Both the position numbers and the translations under genes were made by a program. Below the pieces are notes generated by a model. It did no database searches. It was not told where the DNA came from and saw only the letters and a list, made by a program, of their open reading frames with translations. Positions 48,743 through 56,925 of a stretch of DNA of 58,492 bases are shown in pieces. Position 1 is the first letter of the stretch. Every line of letters starts with the position of its first letter. The stretch covers positions 1 to 58,492 of the forward strand of contig JBBQCZ010000008.1 in NCBI GenBank assembly GCA_038319215.1, read 5' to 3'. The stretch is from Bact-19 sp038319215 (GTDB taxonomy: Bacteria > Bacteroidota > Bacteroidia > Bacteroidales > ML635J-15).

Positions 48743-49102
48743 ATGAAAAGAATATGTCCGGTTTGCGAATGTCAGTTTGATGGCAGAGTTGATAAAAAAT
48801 TCTGTTGCGACCAATGCAGAAACACCTTTAATAACAGACAAAATCAAGATGCTGTTAACTATAGCCGCAACATTAACAGAGTACTTAAAACAAATCGCAG
48901 AATTTTAAGTGAATTTTTCGAGAAAAATCTTTACAAAGTCAATCGTGACAAACTTATTGCTGCAGGTTTTAATTTTGATTATATGACAAATATTTTCAGA
49001 ACAAAAACCGGTAAAGTTTATTATTTTTGCTACGATTTAGGTTACCTGATTCACGATGATGGAAACTGTAATATTGTGGAGAAAAAAGAATATGTTGACT
49101 AA
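48743..49102 (+). CDS. Small zinc-ribbon protein
   Basis: A 119-residue cytoplasmic protein. It begins MKRICPVCECQFDGRVDKKF and continues CCDQCRNTFNN; C5/C8 and C22/C25 give the two knuckles of a zinc ribbon of the kind that follows a CPVC-F-GR-DKKFC pattern, resembling the DUF2116 zinc ribbon family. The remainder is helical and ends with a beta hairpin (GKVYYFCYDLGYL). The position of the promoter sets the ATG at 48743. Function is unknown; zinc-ribbon proteins of this kind may bind nucleic acid or RNA polymerase. It is conserved in Bacteroidota as far as I recall. Confidence 0.75.
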   Translation: MKRICPVCECQFDGRVDKKFCCDQCRNTFNNRQNQDAVNYSRNINRVLKTNRRILSEFFEKNLYKVNRDKLIAAGFNFDYMTNIFRTKTGKVYYFCYDLGYLIHDDGNCNIVEKKEYVD

Positions 49103-49149
49103 AGTCAAAAAACAAATGACAAAAAACAAAAAAAACAAATGACAAAAAA

Positions 49150-49201
49150 ACAAGTTCCAATACTTAATGCTTGAGATTTGAAGCTTGTTATTTGGAACTT
49201 G
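49150..49201. repeat. Inverted repeat ACAAGTTCCAA ... TTGGAACTTGT
   Basis: Eleven-base perfect arms enclose about 30 bases that themselves contain GCTTGAGATTTGAAGCTTG, with near-palindromic words. It lies in the spacer before the aminopeptidase gene, downstream of two CAAATGACAAAAAA words (a similar word recurs near 50672). Confidence 0.6.
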
Positions 49202-49222
49202 TAATTTATAATTTATACCATT

Positions 49223-50644
49223 ATGATAAAACTAACAGATAAATATGTAATTGAAGAAAGCATAGCTTATATCATTACAGATAAAACACAGGTTAACGAT
49301 CTTCAATTATCTAAGACAGAAATTGATTATGCAAACAAAATGCTTGAGAATAAAGCAGATTTTGTTCATATTAATTCGTTTTACAAATCGTCTTTCGTTG
49401 TATTAGCAAAGTCTGACAAAGAAAAACATACTAGAACAGAAGGAATTCGCAACTCTGCAAATAAGGTAGCAAATATCTTAGCTGAACACAAGTACGAAAC
49501 AATAAGTATTATTGATCTTAGTAACGATTTGTACTCATTAGCATTTGCTGAGGCAATTATGTTAAGTAAATATTCATTCAATAAATATTTTAAAGACAAA
49601 GCAGAAAAAGAATCAAGCTTAAAAGAGATAAAAATTGTTAGTAGCAGATTTTCGGACAAAGACATACTAGAAATCGAAGCTGTTGTTGCCGGTGTTTGCC
49701 ATGCAAGAGACATTGTAAATGAGCCTCTTTCGTTCATGACTGCGAAAAAGTTATCTGAAGAAATTGAAGATCTCGGCAAAAAGTACGGGTTTAAAACCGA
49801 AATTTTAGATAAAGGCAAAATCGAAAGTCTAAAAATGGGTGGTTTGCTTGCCGTAAATCGTGGTAGTGTTGATCCGCCAACGTTTTCTATTTTAAAATGG
49901 GAACCTAAAAACGCAATCAATGCAGAACCAATAATTTTTGTTGGCAAAGGGCTAGTTTTCGACACAGGAGGAATAAATCTTAAACCAAGCGGTTCTCTCG
50001 AAACCATGAAATGTGACAAATCGGGTGGAGCAACAGTTGTTGGGTTAATCTGTGCATTGGCAAAGGCAAATATTCCACTACATGTAATTGGATTGGTTCC
50101 TGCAACTGACAACAGGCCAGGCAATAACGCTTATGTTCCAGAAGATGTTATTACAATGTACGATGGCACAACCGTTGAAGTACTAAATACTGATGCTGAA
50201 GGAAGAATGATTCTTGCCGATGCATTAGCTTATGCAAAACAATATAAACCACAACTAGTAATAGATTTGGCAACACTTACAGGAGCAGCAGTTGTAGCAA
50301 TTGGCGAAAATGCCACAGCCGTTATGGGAAACACTCCTGCACACATAGCGTCACTTAAAGAATCGGGGTTCGAAGTTTGGGAAAGACTAGTTGAATTACC
50401 TCTATGGGAAGATTACGCAGACCAATTAAAATCATCAGTTGCTGATCTTAAAAACATAGGTAGCAGATGGGGCGGGGCAATTACTGCTGGTAAATTTCTT
50501 GAACATTTTACAGATTACAAATGGGTCCATCTGGATATTGCGGGACCAGCATTCACAGAAAAAAAAGACAGCTATCGTGGCATAGGCGGAACTGGTGTTG
50601 GTGTGAGATTGTTGTTTGATTTTCTTAAGAAAATCGTTGAATAA
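49223..50644 (+). CDS. Leucyl aminopeptidase family protein (M17)
   Basis: A 473-residue cytosolic metallo-aminopeptidase with the M17 fold. The catalytic region is complete: GKGLVFDTGGINLKPSG (241-257) with Asp247, the active-site Lys in MKCDKSGGA near 265, LVPATDNRPG (291-300), and the signature NTDAEGR (322-328). It releases N-terminal amino acids from peptides using two divalent metal ions and probably works as a hexamer. The N-terminal domain (1-155) is divergent, as usual. The upstream 120 bases hold repeat-like sequence rather than a clear promoter. Confidence 0.94.
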   Translation: MIKLTDKYVIEESIAYIITDKTQVNDLQLSKTEIDYANKMLENKADFVHINSFYKSSFVVLAKSDKEKHTRTEGIRNSANKVANILAEHKYETISIIDLSNDLYSLAFAEAIMLSKYSFNKYFKDKAEKESSLKEIKIVSSRFSDKDILEIEAVVAGVCHARDIVNEPLSFMTAKKLSEEIEDLGKKYGFKTEILDKGKIESLKMGGLLAVNRGSVDPPTFSILKWEPKNAINAEPIIFVGKGLVFDTGGINLKPSGSLETMKCDKSGGATVVGLICALAKANIPLHVIGLVPATDNRPGNNAYVPEDVITMYDGTTVEVLNTDAEGRMILADALAYAKQYKPQLVIDLATLTGAAVVAIGENATAVMGNTPAHIASLKESGFEVWERLVELPLWEDYADQLKSSVADLKNIGSRWGGAITAGKFLEHFTDYKWVHLDIAGPAFTEKKDSYRGIGGTGVGVRLLFDFLKKIVE

Positions 50645-50987
50645 AAGTGAAATCACAATCCGCCGCGGCGGACAAATGACAAAAAATAAAAGCTAATCGC
50701 AAAGATACAGCTAATCTTTCGCCGCCGCGGATAGCCTTGTTCTTCGCCTTAGCCTTTGTAAGAAGTAAGAAGTAAATAGTAAGAAGTAAGAAGTAAATAG
50801 TAAGTAGTAAGAAGTAAATAGTGAGTAGTAAGTGTGGTAAATAGTCCCGAAGTAGCCAGTTGGATGATAGTGAATCCTGAAGCGAAAAATTCGGAACAAA
50901 TATTAAAAATGACTAATAACAATAAACAAAAAAGCTAATTGCAAAGATACAGCTAATCTTCCTTAGCCTTAAATAAAAATAAAAAAA
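50645..50987. repeat. Intergenic repeat region between aminopeptidase and pdxA
   Basis: The GC palindrome TCCGCCGCGGCGGA lies at 50659-50672, and a variant CGCCGCCGCGG at 50720-50730. A 28-base stretch (50691-50718) is directly repeated at 50933-50960 with one mismatch; both contain AAAGATACAGCTAATCTT. Between them a degenerate microsatellite (50757-50835) is made of AAGTAAGAAGTAAATAGT-like units. The remainder shows no gene. The minus-strand open frame across 50711-50899 is not a real gene. Confidence 0.8.
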
Positions 50988-52055
50988 ATGAGTAAACTAA
51001 AAATAGGAATAACACAAGGCGATATAAATGGTATTGGATATGAGGTAATTCTAAAGACCTTATCAGATCCGAGAGTTATTGGTAATTTAACTCCAATAAT
51101 TTACGGTTCACCAAAAGTTTTGGCTTATTATAAAAAAGCCTTCAACTATAATATTCAAACGGTTACAATTGCAACTGCAGAAGAAGCAAAATCGAGAACA
51201 ATCAACATAATAAATTGCAATAGCGAGGATATTAGAGTTGAAATAGGAAAATCGACAGAGATGAGTGGGCTTGCTTCTTATCAGGCATTAGAAAAAGCGT
51301 GTGACGATTTAAAAAACGGAAAAATTGATGTTTTGGTAACAGCACCAATAAACAAAAAAAACATTCAGGCTGCAGGTTTTAACTTTCCTGGACATACCGA
51401 ATACTTGGCTCAAGAGTTTGGAAATGGTGAACATTTGATGATTTTAATGAATGATATTATAAAAATCGGGGTTGTAACTGGTCATGTTCCAATTTCGCAA
51501 GTATCTGAAAAAATTACTAAAGACTTAATTCTTAAGAAATTAAAAGTTCTCAATGACAGTTTAATTAATGATTTTTTAATTCGTAAACCAAGAATTGCGG
51601 TACTCAGTCTTAATCCACATTGCGGTGACGAAGGTGTTATCGGCGATGATGAAATTGAAAAGATAATTCCTGCTTTAATTGAGGCAAAGGAAAAAAACAT
51701 AATGGCTTTTGGCCCCTACCCTGCTGATGGTTTCTTCGGTGCTGGTGAATACAAAAAATTTGATGCCGTTTTAGCTATGTATCACGATCAAGGATTGGCA
51801 CCTTTTAAAGTTATAGCATTCGAAGATGGGGTAAATTTTACGGCTGGTCTTCCAATTGTTAGAACTTCACCTGCTCATGGCACAGCTTACGATTTGGCAG
51901 GAGAAGGAACAGCAAGTGAACAATCATTTCGCGCGGCACTTCACTCTGCTATTGACATTCACAATAATAGAAACTTTCAGTACGATTTGGAAAAAAACAA
52001 GCTTAACATTGCTGAGCTAGGAGATTTAAACGAAATAAATAAATACGGAGAATAA
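50988..52055 (+). CDS. pdxA: 4-hydroxythreonine-4-phosphate dehydrogenase
   Basis: A 355-residue enzyme for pyridoxal phosphate synthesis that oxidises and decarboxylates 4-phosphohydroxy-L-threonine with NAD. The start IGITQGDINGIGYEVILKTL is the family N-terminus. The metal-binding His residues are in FPGHTEYLA near residue 135, LNPHCGDEG near 210, and MYHDQGLAPFKV near 265. VLVTAPINKKNI near 115 and TSPAHGTAYDLAGEG near 297 are also conserved. Its stop shares a base with the malic-enzyme start (TAATG), so the two genes are translationally coupled. Cytoplasmic. Confidence 0.95.
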   Translation: MSKLKIGITQGDINGIGYEVILKTLSDPRVIGNLTPIIYGSPKVLAYYKKAFNYNIQTVTIATAEEAKSRTINIINCNSEDIRVEIGKSTEMSGLASYQALEKACDDLKNGKIDVLVTAPINKKNIQAAGFNFPGHTEYLAQEFGNGEHLMILMNDIIKIGVVTGHVPISQVSEKITKDLILKKLKVLNDSLINDFLIRKPRIAVLSLNPHCGDEGVIGDDEIEKIIPALIEAKEKNIMAFGPYPADGFFGAGEYKKFDAVLAMYHDQGLAPFKVIAFEDGVNFTAGLPIVRTSPAHGTAYDLAGEGTASEQSFRAALHSAIDIHNNRNFQYDLEKNKLNIAELGDLNEINKYGE

Positions 52056-53356
52056 TGGCTATTTACACAAAACAGGAAGCACTTGACTATCACAGTAAGG
52101 GAAGAAAAGGCAAAATTGAAGTTGTTTCAAGTAAAGGATTCCAAACACAAAAAGACTTATCTTTAGCATATACTCCAGGAGTTGCTGAGCCATGTTTGGA
52201 AATAAAAGAAAATCCGGAAACAGTTTACGAATACACAGCAAAAGGAAATCTAGTAGCTGTAATTTCGAATGGCACTGCGGTTCTCGGCTTAGGAGATATT
52301 GGTCCAGAAGCATCAAAACCTGTTATGGAAGGAAAGGGATTGCTTTTCAAAGTTTTTGCAGATGTTGATGTTTTTGATTTAGAAATTAATGAAAAAGACC
52401 CACAAAAACTTATTGCAATAGTTAAATCGCTTGAACCAACTTTTGGAGGAATAAATCTCGAAGATATAAAATCTCCAGAGTGCTTTGTAATTGAAGAAGA
52501 GCTTAAAAAAATAATGAACATTCCAGTTTTTCATGACGATCAACATGGAACTGCAATTATTTCGGGTGGTGCTTTATTAAATGCATTAAAAGTAGCAAAT
52601 AAAAAAATTGACGAAGCTCAAATAGTGTTTAATGGTGCAGGTGCAGCAGGAATAAGTTGTGCAAGATTATTTGTTTCGTTAGGTGCGAAAAGAGAAAATA
52701 TCGTATTATGCGACTCTAAAGGTGTTGTTAGAAAAGATAATGCTGGTAACAACATTTACAAACAGGAATTTGCAACGACAAGAGAAATTCAAAGCCTAAC
52801 AGATGCAATGAAAGATGCAGATGTTTTTGCAGGTGTTTCAGTTGGTAATGTTGTTAGCCCGGAGATGGTAAAGTCTATGGCAAAAAACCCAATTGTTTTT
52901 GCAATGGCAAACCCAACACCAGAAATTTCTTATGAAGAAGCTACAGGTGCAAGACCGGATGTAATTATGGCAACTGGAAGAAGCGATTATCCTAATCAGG
53001 TTAACAATGTTTTAGGATTCCCGTTTATTTTTAGAGGTGCTCTTGATGTTCACGCAACTAAGATAAACGAAGAAATGAAAATTGCTGCGGCTCATGCTCT
53101 TGCAGAACTTGCACATTTGCCTGTACCCGAATACGTTTGCAAAGCTTACAATAAAGATATTATCGAGTTTGGGCCCGAATATATTATTCCAAAACCGCTT
53201 GATCTAAGGGTAATTGAACATGTGGCTGTCGCTGTTGCAAAAGCAGCAATTGAAAGCGGTGTTGCACGAAAAACTATTACAGATTGGGAAGAATATAAAC
53301 TGATTCTACGAAATAGAGTTAAGCGAGTGCATGAGAATTATGTAAAAAACGCTTAA
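52055..53356 (+). CDS. Malic enzyme (NAD(P)-dependent), without phosphotransacetylase domain
   Basis: A 433-residue enzyme that converts malate to pyruvate and CO2 with NAD(P) reduction. Family motifs: LAYTPGVAEPCLEI near residue 36, HDDQHGTAIISGGALLNAL near 160, GAGAAGISCARLF near 190 and FAMANPTPEISY near 282. Most relatives in Bacteroidota carry a C-terminal phosphotransacetylase-like domain (total about 760 residues); this protein stops soon after the malic-enzyme domain. Overlapping start with the pdxA stop suggests a two-gene operon. Coenzyme preference is not clear from the sequence. Confidence 0.92.
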   Translation: MAIYTKQEALDYHSKGRKGKIEVVSSKGFQTQKDLSLAYTPGVAEPCLEIKENPETVYEYTAKGNLVAVISNGTAVLGLGDIGPEASKPVMEGKGLLFKVFADVDVFDLEINEKDPQKLIAIVKSLEPTFGGINLEDIKSPECFVIEEELKKIMNIPVFHDDQHGTAIISGGALLNALKVANKKIDEAQIVFNGAGAAGISCARLFVSLGAKRENIVLCDSKGVVRKDNAGNNIYKQEFATTREIQSLTDAMKDADVFAGVSVGNVVSPEMVKSMAKNPIVFAMANPTPEISYEEATGARPDVIMATGRSDYPNQVNNVLGFPFIFRGALDVHATKINEEMKIAAAHALAELAHLPVPEYVCKAYNKDIIEFGPEYIIPKPLDLRVIEHVAVAVAKAAIESGVARKTITDWEEYKLILRNRVKRVHENYVKNA

Positions 53357-53504
53357 ACTATTCTTCGGGATTCGTCGGTTCTATACTCAGCCTCTATGAG
53401 ATTAATTAATTTTTTCTACTTGCTGCTAGTAAAGAAATTTACTAATTGTTAATTTATTACAACTAAATAAATACGTGAATTCAATTTCATATAATTTTTT
53501 TCTT

Positions 53505-53512
53505 TACATTTG
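53505..53512 (+). promoter_or_regulatory. Minus-7 box (TACATTTG)
   Basis: TACATTTG fits TAnnTTTG and lies 16 bases before the ATG of the TPR protein at 53529. Confidence 0.5.
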
Positions 53513-53528
53513 TTAAAAAGAGAAAGAA

Positions 53529-55313
53529 ATGAGAAAAATAACGCTTTTATTATCCCTGTTGTTATTATTTGCAATACAGTCATTGTTTGCACAGGTAAAA
53601 TCAGAAAAATATCTTCGATCAGAAGAATTGGCTAAACTTGGCATGTACGAAGATGCATCTAAACTACTTGAAGAATTATGCCTTGAAGAACCAAATAACT
53701 ATTTGTATTTTCAGGACTTGGGGTATTCGTATTTAAACATATTCGATTTTGATGCTGCGATAAAAAATTATACTACAGCAATTACACTAAATAAGGATTG
53801 TTATAAATGTTATTCTCATCTGGCAAGAGCATATTTTGAAAAAGGCGATTTCTCAACAGCAGAAGTAACTGTTGCAAAAGGATTTGCAATAAGCGACACA
53901 ACAGCCCACTTACATATGACTAGAGGGTTAATTTATCAGCAAACTAATAGAGGCGACCTTGCGCTTGCTGACTTTACAAAAGCAATAAGCTTGACTCCTG
54001 ATGACAAAGATTATTACATTTTGAGGGCCAACTACTATTTAGCCATTGGAGAAGCATATAATGCATATAGTGATATTACATCTGCAATAAAACTAGATCC
54101 TATCAATTCAGAGTATTACTATTACAGAGCCTATATTCTAACAAATTTAAATGTTCAGGACGAAGCCTTGAATGATATTGACAAAGCCATAAAACTAAAA
54201 AATACAAATGCAGATTATTTTAATCTAAAATTTACTATTCACATGAATCGCAAGGAATACGACTTTGCAGAGCAAGCTGTTTTAAAATCTATCGAAATAA
54301 AACCAAACGATTATTATGCCTACGTTAGCCTTGGAGATTTATATATGCAAATGAATAATATTGAGCGTTATTGTGATGCTTACCAAAAAGCAATTGATTT
54401 ACATCCTGACAAAAATTCAGAAGATAAAGCTAACCTTATATTGCATCACGATAAATATTGTAACGAAAATAGAATGCCATATTATTTTGTTAGATCTTTA
54501 GGATTTTACAATGATTCAAATTATGGCGATTGCATTCTGATAACAGAGAACGGAATAGCAATTACAGGTGCAAGTTCTATACTATATAATATGAAAGGCT
54601 CTGCTCATTTATCGAGACTCGAATATGAAAAAGCAGAAATCGAATTTAACAACAGTCTATCAACAAAAGACATGCTTTTACTGGAAGTTAAAGATTTTTA
54701 TAGTCAACCACTTAACGACACTGATGCGGGTAATGTTGCAAAATCATATATTGTTAAATCTGAGTTTGGTTTAGCAACAATCAAACTTATTATGCATGAT
54801 TATGATAATGCCTTGACACATATTATTAAAGCCGTTGATATGGCCGAATTTATTACAAATTTTGATGGAATTGAATTTCTCTACAACACAAAAGGAATGA
54901 TATATCTTGCAAAAAATGATCTTGACAATGCCTTAAAGAACTTTAACATTGCAGATGAAAAAAACCCATATAATAGTATTTCAAAATTAAATATTTCAAT
55001 GGTATCAATATTAAAATCTACTAAATATAATGCTAAGAAACTCCAGTTCGAATATATTCCAGAATTACTTAGTCCACGTCTAATTTTACCTGCAATGAAA
55101 TTAACAAAGACGGATAATTTGGAAGAATTAAAAAATGCTTTAGAAATCTGTGATAGTGTAATTTCTTTCGAATCAGAAAATGCGTTAGCTTATTTGTTTA
55201 AAGCAAAGATTTCTCAATTATTGGGCGATTCAAACTATTGTGAAGCTGCACTAAATGCAAGAGAATTTGGAATATATAATGCCATTAAGGAGATTGGTGG
55301 AACTTGCAAATAA
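53529..55313 (+). CDS. Exported tetratricopeptide-repeat protein
   Basis: A 594-residue protein with a signal peptide (MRKITLLLSLLLLFAIQSLF then AQ). About nine TPR-like units follow (for example NNYLYFQDLGYSYLNIFDFD; GLIYQQTNRGDLALADFTKA; SALYLFKAKISQLLGDSN-like end). The number is estimated by eye. TPR arrays mediate protein-protein contacts; exported ones often act in outer-membrane or secretion assemblies. There is no catalytic domain. It has its own promoter. The partner is unknown. The CDF transporter follows 58 bases downstream. Confidence 0.85.
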   Translation: MRKITLLLSLLLLFAIQSLFAQVKSEKYLRSEELAKLGMYEDASKLLEELCLEEPNNYLYFQDLGYSYLNIFDFDAAIKNYTTAITLNKDCYKCYSHLARAYFEKGDFSTAEVTVAKGFAISDTTAHLHMTRGLIYQQTNRGDLALADFTKAISLTPDDKDYYILRANYYLAIGEAYNAYSDITSAIKLDPINSEYYYYRAYILTNLNVQDEALNDIDKAIKLKNTNADYFNLKFTIHMNRKEYDFAEQAVLKSIEIKPNDYYAYVSLGDLYMQMNNIERYCDAYQKAIDLHPDKNSEDKANLILHHDKYCNENRMPYYFVRSLGFYNDSNYGDCILITENGIAITGASSILYNMKGSAHLSRLEYEKAEIEFNNSLSTKDMLLLEVKDFYSQPLNDTDAGNVAKSYIVKSEFGLATIKLIMHDYDNALTHIIKAVDMAEFITNFDGIEFLYNTKGMIYLAKNDLDNALKNFNIADEKNPYNSISKLNISMVSILKSTKYNAKKLQFEYIPELLSPRLILPAMKLTKTDNLEELKNALEICDSVISFESENALAYLFKAKISQLLGDSNYCEAALNAREFGIYNAIKEIGGTCK

Positions 55314-55371
55314 AAATTTTATTCAATTAATAATATAAGAATAATATTATCAGCCTAATTGGTGTCGTAAA

Positions 55372-56241
55372 ATGAAAAATAGAGATCAACTAAATTATCT
55401 TGGAGCAGGAGTTTCAGTAATTGTAAACCTGCTACTTTTTGCATTAAAGTATTGGGCAGGCATTGTATCTGGGTCACTGGCTTTGATGGCAGATGCTTGG
55501 CATACTCTATCGGATTCTTTGAGTTCCATAGTGTTAATTGTGGGGGTTAAAATGGCGTCACGGCAAGCCGACAAAAAGCATCCTTTTGGACATGGCAGAT
55601 GGGAACAAGTTGCTGCAATTTTCATTGGGGTTTTATTGTCAATTGTTGCATGGGAATTCCTGTCCGATTCGATTGCGAAAATCAACAATCACGAAACAGC
55701 AAAATTTGGAATAATTGCGATTATTGTTACATCTATTTCGATATTAATCAAAGAAAGCATGGCACAAATGTCGTTTTACATAGCAAGAAAGACAGACAAC
55801 ATTGCAATGAAAGCAGATGGTTGGCATCATCGGAGCGACGCTTTATCTTCAGTTGTTGTACTTATTGGTATATTTCTTCAAAAATATTTTTGGTGGATGG
55901 ACTCAGCATTAGGAATTGCTGTTTCACTTATCTTAATCTATGCTGTTTATGAAATAATTAGCGATGCAATCAGTAAAATTCTGGGCGAAGATATTCCAGA
56001 AGACTTGATTGATGATGTAAAAGAAAATATTAAAAATTTATATGGACATGATTATCAGGCACATCACTTTCATCTTCACAACTATGGAAAACATAAAGAA
56101 ATAACTTTTCATATCAGGATAAATCCTAACATATCAGTTCTTGAAGCACACGATATCGCAAATACAATTGAATCTAAAATAAAAGATAATCTAAATGTTA
56201 CTGCAACGATTCATGTTGACCCTATTAAAATCAATATTTAA
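55372..56241 (+). CDS. Cation diffusion facilitator (CDF) family metal exporter
   Basis: A 289-residue inner-membrane protein with six transmembrane segments (residues 10-195) and a C-terminal cytoplasmic domain. Metal-site motifs are visible: MADAWHTLSDSLSS (HxxxD, in segment 2) and ADGWHHRSDALSS (HxxxD, in segment 5). The C-terminal part has YQAHHFHLHNYGKHKEI, a His-rich stretch, and the DPIKI end typical of the dimeric metal-sensing domain. It exports zinc, iron or another divalent metal by proton exchange. Specific metal cannot be called. Confidence 0.93.
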   Translation: MKNRDQLNYLGAGVSVIVNLLLFALKYWAGIVSGSLALMADAWHTLSDSLSSIVLIVGVKMASRQADKKHPFGHGRWEQVAAIFIGVLLSIVAWEFLSDSIAKINNHETAKFGIIAIIVTSISILIKESMAQMSFYIARKTDNIAMKADGWHHRSDALSSVVVLIGIFLQKYFWWMDSALGIAVSLILIYAVYEIISDAISKILGEDIPEDLIDDVKENIKNLYGHDYQAHHFHLHNYGKHKEITFHIRINPNISVLEAHDIANTIESKIKDNLNVTATIHVDPIKINI

Positions 56242-56417
56242 TATCAAGCAACAAACTCTATTCTAACTTGTGTTAGTCTATTTTTTAAAACAATTCTACC
56301 AAAATCAAAGGATTCCCGTTAAAGTCTATGCCTAAGTGCTATTTGTTCAATTAAACACTCAGAGATGAATCTGGTATAATACTCGAGTTATGTTTTTTTA
56401 TTACAAATTAAAGTAAA

Positions 56418-56425
56418 TACTTTTG
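56418..56425 (+). promoter_or_regulatory. Minus-7 box (TACTTTTG)
   Basis: TACTTTTG fits TAnnTTTG and ends 21 bases before the lipoprotein ATG at 56447. The longer frame from 56423 would start inside it, so the later ATG is preferred. Confidence 0.5.
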
Positions 56426-56446
56426 TATGGCAAAAAAGTAGTAATA

Positions 56447-56872
56447 ATGAAATCATTAATTTATATCTCAATAATTGTTTTGGGAGCCTTGTATATTTCT
56501 TGCAACCAAGAATCAGTTGCAGAAACGACAAAATCAGTTTATACAACGCCAGACAATCCTCCAATTGGTAAAGATATTAGTTGTGACATATCTAGAATCC
56601 GAGATCTATATTCAAAATTCAACTTTATAGCAAGAAGTGTCGTTGATAAAAACAAGATTAATCCCACAGATATTCATCAATTAAATGAAATTGTTTTAAA
56701 TCTAAAATATTTTGACATTATATACACGCAAAAATTCTTTAACAAGGAAATTAACAAAACTACTTACGCCTTATTACTAACAGATCCCTCATCAAACAAA
56801 ATTATTTCTGATTACATTTTCCTCACTCGTCAACTTCAAAATATTGAAGGCCGCCAATTTTTAAATCTTTAA
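56447..56872 (+). CDS. Small lipoprotein of unknown function
   Basis: A 141-residue protein. The signal sequence MKSLIYISIIVLGALYISC ends in a lipobox-like cysteine followed by NQESVAETTK. The mature part is helical (ISRIRDLYSKFNFIARSVVD; PTDIHQLNEIVLNLKYFDII; DYIFLTRQLQNIEG), which suggests a compact helix bundle. No family is recognised. The start is chosen because the upstream frame overlaps a promoter box and the signal sequence starts here. It lies alone between the CDF exporter and pgi. Confidence 0.65.
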   Translation: MKSLIYISIIVLGALYISCNQESVAETTKSVYTTPDNPPIGKDISCDISRIRDLYSKFNFIARSVVDKNKINPTDIHQLNEIVLNLKYFDIIYTQKFFNKEINKTTYALLLTDPSSNKIISDYIFLTRQLQNIEGRQFLNL

Positions 56873-56925
56873 CACTTTATCTTGCGGTAATTTCAGATTT
56901 TTATAACTTTACAAAAAAATAAGTT

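Noticed and set aside
50711..50899. 62-residue minus-strand open frame with YYLLFTSY repeats
   Set aside because: It is the translation of the intergenic microsatellite upstream of pdxA.
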